DNA from: Bacteroidales bacterium
GTDB lineage: Bacteria; Bacteroidota; Bacteroidia; Bacteroidales; UBA932
Direction of reading: 5' to 3'
Assembly (NCBI GenBank): GCA_021443515.1
Contig: JABUTT010000243.1
Location: 1 to 43,254 of the forward strand
DNA: 43,254 bases
Below are positions 8,818-16,267 of this stretch, piece by piece. Position 1 is the first letter of the stretch; every line of letters begins with the position of its first letter. Made by a program: the position numbers and the translations under genes. The notes under the pieces were generated by a model, which was not told the DNA's origin, did not search any database, and saw nothing but the letters and a program-made list of their open reading frames with translations.

Positions 8818-9891
8818 TTATGAAACGTTTCCACCGATAAAAACGAATCTGTCGCGTCCCGCAAGGTCCTTCTTTATGCCTGTTTTAAGGGATATTGCAT
8901 CAGCCGTTCTGTCTTTGCCGTTGTCGAAAGCATTTTTGAGCCCTCCTTCATACGCTTTTACGAGTGCTTCAAGAGACTCCTTGCCGAGTTTTTCGTTGAT
9001 TTCCACCATAAGCAGTCCTCCTTCTACGAGAAGGGCTGAGGCGATAAGGCCTATTGCAGTGTTGAATTTTTGTACATCGTCATCGGGAACGAAGAGTGCA
9101 AGGGCAGGGTCATGGTCCTTTACTATGCTGTCCATATCCTGCTTTTCACTCTCGAGCACGTATGGAGGATTTGAAAGTATGATGTCGTATTTTCCGCCCT
9201 CAACGGCAGCCTGAAGCATTGGAATAACCGATTCGGTATCAAGCACATCCGCCTTTATGAATTTTGGTTTTACAATTACTCTGTCGCCTGTCTCGCTTGC
9301 TCTTTCTGCGTCCCCTGTCATGCTTCCTCCGTTTTCCGACGATATGAATTTTCCTTGCGCTTTGGCGACGTCGAGAGCCTTCTCGCTTATATCCACAGCC
9401 ACGACTTCCGCTCCGGTTTCAAGTGAGAGAGTCCACGCAATGCAGCCGCTTCCTGTGCAGAGATCAAGGACTCTTGGTCTTACGCCTTGAGCGCCATCAT
9501 CGCCGCCTTGAGCGCCTGCCTCCTGCGCCTTGCCAAGCCAGCCTTCCGCCTTATCTTGCAGACTCTTGCAATGCTTTATTGCTTCAAGACACATTTCTTC
9601 GGTTTCCCAGCGTGGAATCAATACATCCGGACTCACCTTGAACCGTCTTCCATAAAATACCTTGTAGCCGACAATGTGTGCCACCGGTTCTCCTTTGCAA
9701 AGCCTTTCTACCGCAGTGGAAAACCACCTCTGCATCTCCTCCGAAACAGGCTGTTCTCCCTCTATTATATAATAATAGGAAGGTAGGCCTTGCGCATCCA
9801 TAAGAATATCGAAAACGGCAGAGGCCTCTTCGGGACTGTATATGCCTCCGAGAGCCTCTAAAACCTGTTTTCTATAATCCTTGAATTTCAA
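8818..9891 (-). CDS. prmC: release-factor glutamine N5-methyltransferase
   Basis: Methylates the GGQ glutamine of peptide chain release factors RF1 and RF2 using S-adenosylmethionine. The N-terminal helical domain contains LIPRWETEEM. The SAM-binding motif VLDLCTGSGCIAW is near residues 142-152 and the signature catalytic motif LSNPPYV is near residue 240. At 357 residues it is longer than the usual 280. Two low-complexity loops account for much of this: a Gly/Ala/Gln-rich one just before the SAM motif and a Gly/Ser/Glu-rich one after VVAVDISEKALDVAKAQG. The gene is 11 bases downstream of the penicillin-binding protein gene and probably on its transcript. Confidence 0.93.
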   Translation of the reverse strand: MKFKDYRKQVLEALGGIYSPEEASAVFDILMDAQGLPSYYYIIEGEQPVSEEMQRWFSTAVERLCKGEPVAHIVGYKVFYGRRFKVSPDVLIPRWETEEMCLEAIKHCKSLQDKAEGWLGKAQEAGAQGGDDGAQGVRPRVLDLCTGSGCIAWTLSLETGAEVVAVDISEKALDVAKAQGKFISSENGGSMTGDAERASETGDRVIVKPKFIKADVLDTESVIPMLQAAVEGGKYDIILSNPPYVLESEKQDMDSIVKDHDPALALFVPDDDVQKFNTAIGLIASALLVEGGLLMVEINEKLGKESLEALVKAYEGGLKNAFDNGKDRTADAISLKTGIKKDLAGRDRFVFIGGNVS

Positions 9892-9902
9892 GAGAAATTG
9901 TT

Positions 9903-12248
9903 CTAAAAGAAGAAGCCGTCGTCGCCACCTTCTGAAGTGCTGATGGCAGAATCCGAAATGTCTCCGTCGCCTCCGCTGCAGTCAAGGTTGAATTTCGCTC
10001 CGGCTACAACGGGGAACTTGTCTTCCTCGCTTATGCCGAGAGTGCCGTCTTTAATAACCTTTGACATAAATATACCCCAGATAGGGCAGGCCATATTTCC
10101 TCCCGAACCGTTGGCGAGGGTTGCAAAGTGTATCTGACGGTCTTCTCCGCCGACCCAGATGCCTGCGGTAAGTTTTGGAGTGTAGCCGATGAACCAGCCG
10201 TCGGACTGGTCGTTCGTTGTGCCTGTCTTTCCCGCAATTTCACCCATGAGTTTGTATTGCGTTCTAAGACGGTAGCCTGTACCATTTCTCACGACACCCA
10301 TCATAAGGTTTTGCATAAGAGAGGCAGTTTCTTCCGACATGGCTTCCCTTCCGTGAGTTGTGAATTCTCCTATGACATTGCCTAAATTATCTTCGATACG
10401 GGTGACGAAGAGAGGGGCGATATAAAGTCCCTGTGAAGGGTAGGTGTTGTAGGCGGCAACCATCTCGCAGAGGGAAATGTCGGCAGGGCCTACGCAGAGA
10501 GAAGGCACGGCATCGATGTGTGAAGAAATACCCATCTGTTTCATCTTCTTTGCCATGGCCTCAGGTCCGAATACCTTCATAAGATATGCGGATATGTTGT
10601 TGGAACTCTTTGTAAGTCCCCATTTGAGGGTAACAGTCTTGCCTATCATTTCAGGTTTGTCGGTAGAGTGAGGTGTCCACGCTTCTCCGTTCACGATGAA
10701 ACTCTGAGGCACGTTGGTAACCCTGTCGCAAGGCGTCATTCCCTGCTCCATTGCAAGTGTGTAGAGGAAAGGCTTGATTACCGAGCCTACCTGACGTTTG
10801 CCGAGAGTCACATTGTCATATTTGAAGTAGCGGTAGTTGTTGCCACCCACGTATGCCTTCACGTGGCCAGTGAAAGGCTCTATTGCTATGAAGGAAGCAC
10901 GAAGGAACGACTTATAGTAGCGAATAGAATCGTTAGGCGTCATCGTGGTATCGACATAGCCGTTTTTGTTGTATGCGAAAACCCTCATCTTCACCGGCTC
11001 ATCGAAACTCTTTAGGATTTCCTGCTCGCTTAAGCCTGCGTTCTTGGCTGTGATGTAGCGGTCGCTCCAGCGACGTGCCTGCATCATAAGGGTTTTTACC
11101 ATTTCCTGGTCGACATCCCTTGCGAAAGGTCTGTTCGAATTCCACTTCAGCTCATTGAAGAAGGTTTTCTGGAGGCCGCTTCTGAGGTGCTGGTCAACAG
11201 CCTCTTCGGCATATTTCTGCATCTTGTAGTTAATGGTGGTGTAGATGCGGAGTCCGTCTTTGTCGAGGTTGTATTTGCTTCCGTCTGCCTTGCGTGTCTT
11301 CTCGAGGAAGCCGTAAAGTCCGTCATTCTTCCACCTGAGAGAGTCTGCCTGATAGTCCTCAATGTTTCTGTAGGAGGATTTCTTAGGCTTCTTTGCGTTC
11401 ATCGTGCGGCGAAGCATATCGCGGAAATAGGGGGCGATGCCTGAATTGTGGTCTTGAACCTGATATGAAAGCGTAATCGGAATAAGGCAGATGGAGTCTC
11501 TTTGTGCCTTTGAGATATATTTCGCCTTCTCCATCTGGGAAATAACGAAGTTGCGCCTGTCAAGACTCTTGTCGGGATTGAGGGCCGGGTTGTAGCGAGT
11601 TGGCTTGTTGACCATACCCACGAGAGTCGCAGCCTCTTCAATCGTTACATCCTTAGGCTCTTTTGCAAAGAAGGTATTCGTGGCCGCTTTGATTCCGTAC
11701 GCATTGCTGCCGAAGAACACCGAATTCATATACATGGTAATGATTTCGTTCTTGGTGTAGTTGCGCTCTATCTTTACGGCGGTTATCCACTCTTTGATTT
11801 TTATCCATACCATTTTAATAATGCCTTTGTCGTCCTCGCGCGGATAGAGTGTCTTTGCAAGTTGCTGGGTGAGGGTGCTACCTCCTCCCTGGGACGAGTT
11901 CCTGAGAAGAATGGTCTTGAAGGCAACCCTGCAGAGAGCACGGAAGTCGATTCCGCTGTGCTTGTAGAAACGCACGTCCTCCGTGGCCACGGCAGCCTGA
12001 ACGAGATAGGGACTGAGTTCATCGTAGGAGATGTAGGAACGATTCTCTATGTGGAAAGTGGTGAGTATCTGTCCGTCTTCACTTATCACCTGAGTGGCAA
12101 GCTTGTTCTCCGGATTTTCAAGTTCTTCAAACGAAGGAATGTCGGCAAAAGCCCATACGAGGCAGATGAATATGGTGGCGCACAGGAGTCCTCCTCCAAA
12201 AATGCCCCAGATCCATACTGCAATTTTTTTTCTGTTTTTATATTTCAT
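9903..12248 (-). CDS. class A penicillin-binding protein (PBP1A-like)
   Basis: A bifunctional peptidoglycan glycosyltransferase and transpeptidase of the inner membrane. A single transmembrane segment near residues 7-30 anchors it. The GT51 domain shows EDVRFYKHSGIDF (catalytic Glu near 88) and STLTQQLAKTLYPRE. The transpeptidase domain has GSVIKPF (SxxK, Ser near 488), SSN, and GKTGTTNDQSDGWFIGYTP (near 671). The C-terminus ends in a Gly/Asp/Ser-rich tail. I chose MKYKNRKK at 12248 over an ATG ten codons upstream because it gives the classic short basic N-terminus and follows the promoter closely. Confidence 0.93.
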   Translation of the reverse strand: MKYKNRKKIAVWIWGIFGGGLLCATIFICLVWAFADIPSFEELENPENKLATQVISEDGQILTTFHIENRSYISYDELSPYLVQAAVATEDVRFYKHSGIDFRALCRVAFKTILLRNSSQGGGSTLTQQLAKTLYPREDDKGIIKMVWIKIKEWITAVKIERNYTKNEIITMYMNSVFFGSNAYGIKAATNTFFAKEPKDVTIEEAATLVGMVNKPTRYNPALNPDKSLDRRNFVISQMEKAKYISKAQRDSICLIPITLSYQVQDHNSGIAPYFRDMLRRTMNAKKPKKSSYRNIEDYQADSLRWKNDGLYGFLEKTRKADGSKYNLDKDGLRIYTTINYKMQKYAEEAVDQHLRSGLQKTFFNELKWNSNRPFARDVDQEMVKTLMMQARRWSDRYITAKNAGLSEQEILKSFDEPVKMRVFAYNKNGYVDTTMTPNDSIRYYKSFLRASFIAIEPFTGHVKAYVGGNNYRYFKYDNVTLGKRQVGSVIKPFLYTLAMEQGMTPCDRVTNVPQSFIVNGEAWTPHSTDKPEMIGKTVTLKWGLTKSSNNISAYLMKVFGPEAMAKKMKQMGISSHIDAVPSLCVGPADISLCEMVAAYNTYPSQGLYIAPLFVTRIEDNLGNVIGEFTTHGREAMSEETASLMQNLMMGVVRNGTGYRLRTQYKLMGEIAGKTGTTNDQSDGWFIGYTPKLTAGIWVGGEDRQIHFATLANGSGGNMACPIWGIFMSKVIKDGTLGISEEDKFPVVAGAKFNLDCSGGDGDISDSAISTSEGGDDGFFF

Positions 12249-12266
12249 ATAATAAATTTCAGCCGG

Positions 12267-12298
12267 CAAAATTAGCAATAAAAATTTTCATAATTCAA
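12267..12298 (-). promoter_or_regulatory. promoter of the PBP1A-prmC unit
   Basis: On the minus strand TTG (12298-12296), 21 bases, then TAATTTTG (12274-12267) fits the Bacteroidetes consensus. Transcription should start near 12260, about 12 bases before the PBP ATG at 12248. Confidence 0.6.
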
Positions 12299-12309
12299 GA
12301 AATTGTGTG

Positions 12310-12317
12310 TTACTTTG
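12310..12317 (+). promoter_or_regulatory. candidate -7 element of topA
   Basis: TTACTTTG, followed by C, is one change from TAnnTTTG. It lies only 8 bases upstream of the topA ATG at 12326, so the leader would be one or two bases. No clear -33 box is seen. Confidence 0.4.
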
Positions 12318-12325
12318 CACCCGAA

Positions 12326-14581
12326 ATGAAAAATTTAGTAATTGTTGAATCGCCGGGCAAGATTGGAAAAATCCAGAATTATCTTGGCTCAGACTATAAA
12401 GTTCTTGCAAGTTATGGCCATATCAGAGACCTTGACGACAAGAAATTGAGCATTGATATCGAACATGGTTTTGCCCCGCAGTACATAATACCACAAGATA
12501 AAAGCAGAGTCATTGCAAATCTCAAAGCGGCGGCGGCGCAGGCTGAGACAGTCTATCTCGCATCCGATGAAGACCGCGAGGGAGAGGCTATTTCATGGCA
12601 TCTTTTCGAAACTCTCGGTCTGAAGAAAGAGAACACAAAGAGAATCGTTTTCCACGAAATTACGAAGGATGCGATTCTTGAAGCAGTCAAGCACCCGCGT
12701 GACATAAATATGAAACTGGTAGATGCGCAGCAGGCAAGAAGGGTTCTCGACCGCCTTGTGGGTTTTGAACTTTCTCCTGTGCTTTGGAGAAAGGTGCAAC
12801 CTAAACTTTCAGCCGGAAGGGTGCAAAGTGTGGCTCTCCGTCTTGTTGTTGACCGTGAAAGGGAGATTCTTTCTTCCGCAAACAAGATGTTCTACCGTGT
12901 TGAGGGCGAATTTTCCTCAGGCATAAAGGCTTATATCCAAAAGAAGTTCCTTGACATGGAAGCCGGACGTGAAGTTCTCGAGTCCCTCATAGGCGCAGAA
13001 TATAAAATAGGTGACATAGTAAAGAGCGAGGGTTTCCGCTATCCGGCTCCTCCTTTTACCACCTCCACTCTCCAGCAGGAGGCTTCGCGTAAACTCCGTA
13101 TGTCTGTGAAAAGGACTATGGATGTGGCTCAGTCCCTCTATGAGAAAGGTCTCATAACCTATATGAGAACCGACTCTACCACGCTTTCATCCCTTGCGCT
13201 TTCCGTTGCCAAACAGTATATAAAAGACACTTTTGGCGAGGAATACTACCATTATCATCAGTATAAGACAACGTCCAAGAGCGCTCAGGAGGCACATGAG
13301 GCAATCCGTCCAACCTATCTGAGCAATCCCGAGATAACAGGAACGGCAGAGGAAAAGGCGCTTTATGACCTCATCTTCAAGAGAACCATAGCAAGTCAGA
13401 TGGCTCCGGCAAAGGTTGAGAACACCGAAATCAAGATAGTGAACAATCTCAACGATCACGTCTTTGTTTCAAATGGTCAGATCATCCTCTTCGACGGTTT
13501 TCGCAAGGTCTATATGGAGGGAAGGGACGATGAGGACCAGTCTTACCAGCCGGGAGAGGTGATTCTTCCTTCTCTTGCAGTCGGGCAGTCCCTTTCGGCA
13601 AAACAGATTTCTGCAAACGCATCTTTCGATACCCCTGTCTATCGTTACAGCGAGGCTACTCTCGTGAAGAAACTTGAAGAACTCGGAATAGGTCGTCCAT
13701 CTACATACGCCCCTACAATTACGACACTTACAAAGGGTAGGGGATATATAGTCAAGGGCAATAAGGAGGGTGAGAAACTCACCGTTACCAACCTTGTTCT
13801 CTCCGGCACTTCCATTAAGGAAAAGACCAAAAACATGGTTCTTGGCGCCGAGAAGGGAAAACTTCTTCCTCAGGAAATAGGCATCATCGTCACCGACTAT
13901 CTCGTGGCGAATTTCACTGATGTACTCGACTATAACTTCACTGCCGCTGTCGAGAATGATTTCGACAAGGTGGCAGAGGGTCAGATTGCATGGACAAGCC
14001 TCATCGAAAATTTCTACGGACCTTTCCACGGCAATGTCACTTCCCAGATGGAAAATGGCGAATACCAAAGGGTCAGCCGCAGTCTCGGAATAGACCCTAA
14101 GAGCGGCAAGGAGGTTTCTGTAAAGTTCGGTAAATACGGACCTTACGTACAGATTGGAGATGCTGATGACAAGATTTTTGCATCCCTTGAAAAGGGCCAG
14201 ATTATAGAATCGCTGACTCTTGAAGACGCTCTCAAACTCTTCGCTTTCCCTCGCGTTCTCGGTCAGAGGGACGGGGCGGATGTGACTGTGAACAAGGGCC
14301 GTTACGGAGCATACGTGAAGTGCGGAAACGTGAATGCCTCCCTTCCGAAAGGCAAGGATCCTCTGAACATAAGTCTTGAGGAGGCGCTGGAGCTTCTCAC
14401 GAAAAAGAATGTGGAATCCATAAGCGAGTTCGGTCCGATTAAGGTCATCGACGGACGCTATGGCCCATATATCAGTTATGACGGCAAAAACTACAAGATA
14501 CCACCTAAGACAGATCCAAAGAAACTCTCGGAGGAGGACTGTCGTAAAATAATCAATAACTCTAAGAACAAGTCCAAGTAA
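12326..14581 (+). CDS. topA: DNA topoisomerase I (type IA)
   Basis: Relaxes negative supercoils by cutting and passing a single strand. The TOPRIM domain opens the protein (MKNLVIVESPGKIGKIQNYL) and carries the acidic metal site SDEDREGEAISWHL near residue 78. The active-site tyrosine is in LITYMRTDSTTL near residue 278. The C-terminus has three glycine-aromatic repeats (FGKYGPYV, KGRYGAYVK, DGRYGPYIS) in place of zinc fingers, as in many Bacteroidetes enzymes. Its 751 residues are normal. The frame is open 7 codons upstream, but that stretch overlaps the promoter-like sequence. The Lrp-type regulator gene starts one base after the stop codon. Confidence 0.96.
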   Translation: MKNLVIVESPGKIGKIQNYLGSDYKVLASYGHIRDLDDKKLSIDIEHGFAPQYIIPQDKSRVIANLKAAAAQAETVYLASDEDREGEAISWHLFETLGLKKENTKRIVFHEITKDAILEAVKHPRDINMKLVDAQQARRVLDRLVGFELSPVLWRKVQPKLSAGRVQSVALRLVVDREREILSSANKMFYRVEGEFSSGIKAYIQKKFLDMEAGREVLESLIGAEYKIGDIVKSEGFRYPAPPFTTSTLQQEASRKLRMSVKRTMDVAQSLYEKGLITYMRTDSTTLSSLALSVAKQYIKDTFGEEYYHYHQYKTTSKSAQEAHEAIRPTYLSNPEITGTAEEKALYDLIFKRTIASQMAPAKVENTEIKIVNNLNDHVFVSNGQIILFDGFRKVYMEGRDDEDQSYQPGEVILPSLAVGQSLSAKQISANASFDTPVYRYSEATLVKKLEELGIGRPSTYAPTITTLTKGRGYIVKGNKEGEKLTVTNLVLSGTSIKEKTKNMVLGAEKGKLLPQEIGIIVTDYLVANFTDVLDYNFTAAVENDFDKVAEGQIAWTSLIENFYGPFHGNVTSQMENGEYQRVSRSLGIDPKSGKEVSVKFGKYGPYVQIGDADDKIFASLEKGQIIESLTLEDALKLFAFPRVLGQRDGADVTVNKGRYGAYVKCGNVNASLPKGKDPLNISLEEALELLTKKNVESISEFGPIKVIDGRYGPYISYDGKNYKIPPKTDPKKLSEEDCRKIINNSKNKSK

Positions 14582-14582
14582 C

Positions 14583-15044
14583 ATGTACCAAATTGACGCA
14601 ATAGACCGCAAAATTTTGTCGATGCTGGTCAAAAATGCCCGTATGCCTTTTCTTGAAATAGCAAGAGAGTGCGGAGTGAGCGGCGCTGCCATTCACCAGA
14701 GGGTGAAAAAACTTGAAACTACAGGTATAATCACAGGCTCACGCATTCTCGTGAAGCCTCAGGCCATAAATCTTAACATTTGTGCCTTTATGTTCGTGTC
14801 TCTCGCCGAGGCAAACAAGTATAAGGATGTCGTCGATTGTCTGAAGCGCATTCCTGAAATCGTGGAGTGTCACTTTGTTACGGGCCGTTACGCTCTTTTG
14901 TTGAAAATGTACTGTCAAAATCACGACCATCTTATGAATGTCCTGATTAATACTATCCAGAACATTCCTTTTATTTCATCAACCGAAACCCTGATGTCTC
15001 TCGAACAGGCAATCGAGCGCCAGGTATGGGTAAACCACGAATAA
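14583..15044 (+). CDS. Lrp/AsnC family transcriptional regulator
   Basis: A 153-residue regulator of the feast/famine family. The N-terminal AsnC-type helix-turn-helix covers roughly residues 4-60 (IDAIDRKILSMLVKNARMPF, then IARECGVSGAAIHQRVKKLE). The C-terminal RAM domain binds small effectors such as amino acids and drives oligomerisation. Starting one base after the topA stop, it is almost certainly co-transcribed with topA. A strong terminator at 15093-15135 follows it. Its targets are not evident; the SusCD locus just downstream is separated from it by the terminator. Confidence 0.92.
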   Translation: MYQIDAIDRKILSMLVKNARMPFLEIARECGVSGAAIHQRVKKLETTGIITGSRILVKPQAINLNICAFMFVSLAEANKYKDVVDCLKRIPEIVECHFVTGRYALLLKMYCQNHDHLMNVLINTIQNIPFISSTETLMSLEQAIERQVWVNHE

Positions 15045-15092
15045 CAGGCGTCGAAGATCTCTCTCAAAGTAGAAATATAACCTCGAAAAACA

Positions 15093-15135
15093 GGATATTC
15101 TTACCGAAAAGTTGGGATATCCGTTTTTTTTTTTT
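15093..15135 (+). terminator. rho-independent terminator after the lrp-type gene
   Basis: GGATATTC (15093-15100) pairs over 8 bp with GGATATCC-side bases ending at 15122, allowing one G-T pair. A run of 12 T follows at 15124-15135. It closes the topA-lrp unit. Confidence 0.8.
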
Positions 15136-15142
15136 AACTTTA
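15112..15142 (+). promoter_or_regulatory. candidate promoter of the SusCD operon
   Basis: TTG at 15112-15114, 20 bases, then TAACTTTA at 15135-15142, one change from TAnnTTTG. It predicts a start near 15149 and a 43-base leader to the ATG at 15192. The -33 box lies inside the terminator hairpin and the T-run forms the spacer. The rest of the 15143-15191 leader is A-rich with no other structure I can see. Confidence 0.45.
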
Positions 15143-15191
15143 CAAACCATAACAACAATAATAACGCTATAATAACACAATTCTAATCTTT

Positions 15192-16226
15192 ATGATAAAA
15201 GCTTGTCTGAAAATTACTGCAGTCGCAGCAATTGCGGCAGTGGTATTGGGCTCTTGCAACAAAGGCAAAATCATCATGAATGATAAAATTGAGGTGTATG
15301 AGGTTGAACCTTTGGATCCTAAGGCAGAGGTCGCCCCCATTACCTTGGTTGAGCTCAACATTCTTGGAGGAAAGTCCAGGCTCGTAGTCAAGACCAATCT
15401 TGACTATACTGTGGAATTCCAGAAAGCGCTCACCGACACGGTAAACTGGTTCTCATTCGAAGAACTTGGTTATGATGCCGCTCTCGGTGGAAATGTCATA
15501 GAATACTCGTATATTCCAATGACAACTACACTTTCCCGTCGTTCCGGCGTACTCTCATTCTCTTGCCCAGGTAAGTCTGTGGGAACATTCGTGACTATCC
15601 GCCAGGGATTCTCTGCTCGTCACAGCAACACCTGGAGTTGGCTCAAGTATGGCAACGAAGACCCGACTGTCGAGGGCGGAACCCGTCTTATCAGTCAGTG
15701 GAACGCCACTCAGAAGGAATATGGCTACACTTCGACTGTGATTGAAGGTCAGGAAGAGGCTTACTGCTATGGACGCAACCATCTTGTGCAACTCGGCAGC
15801 TCTGACGGCTATGGTGCAGACCTCATTTCTCCATACGTCGAGTCCATTGCCTCAGATTCCCTCGTAGTCGTAGCATTCAAGGCCTTTGCCTACACTGATG
15901 CTTCTGGCGTTACTGACAATGGCAAGGTTACTCTTGAAATTCTTGGTGGCGCTGTATTCAATGACATTCAGGGCAGCACGGTAACCTTCAATGTGGGTAC
16001 CTACAGCAGCACAAATGCCGTTGAGGACATTGAAAAAGCAAAAACCTACTACTACTTCGTCAAGACTCCGAGCGGCAAGTATATGCCTTCAGGTACGAAG
16101 TTCAGGATTGTCGCAGGTGATATGGGCAAGATGGCAAAGCCTAACCGTATCATCATTGATAATTTCTACATTTACCAGGTTCATGCTTCTTACTATCCTT
16201 ATTTCTTGAAAACGGATGCAGAGTAG
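15192..16226 (+). CDS. BACON-like surface lipoprotein, first gene of the SusCD operon
   Basis: A 344-residue lipoprotein with signal and lipobox (AAVVLGSC). The region from about residue 55 to 135 has the pattern of a BACON-type immunoglobulin-like domain: a strand with LVVKTNLDYTVEF, a conserved Trp, and an ending FVTIRQGF. The C-terminal 200 residues are beta-rich, with FAYTDASGVTDNGKVTLEI and IIIDNFYIYQV, reminiscent of a jelly-roll ligand-binding domain. It precedes susC by 41 bases, so it is probably part of the same outer-membrane uptake complex. The BACON assignment is by pattern, not by search. Confidence 0.7.
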   Translation: MIKACLKITAVAAIAAVVLGSCNKGKIIMNDKIEVYEVEPLDPKAEVAPITLVELNILGGKSRLVVKTNLDYTVEFQKALTDTVNWFSFEELGYDAALGGNVIEYSYIPMTTTLSRRSGVLSFSCPGKSVGTFVTIRQGFSARHSNTWSWLKYGNEDPTVEGGTRLISQWNATQKEYGYTSTVIEGQEEAYCYGRNHLVQLGSSDGYGADLISPYVESIASDSLVVVAFKAFAYTDASGVTDNGKVTLEILGGAVFNDIQGSTVTFNVGTYSSTNAVEDIEKAKTYYYFVKTPSGKYMPSGTKFRIVAGDMGKMAKPNRIIIDNFYIYQVHASYYPYFLKTDAE

Positions 16227-16267
16227 TTTGAACAAGTAAGTAAAAAAGAAAATAACCAACGAATCTT

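Noticed and set aside
13469-14692. 407-codon open frame on the minus strand across topA
   Set aside because: It is antisense to strongly conserved topA domains, and its translation shows no domain pattern. It is a by-product of topA codon use.
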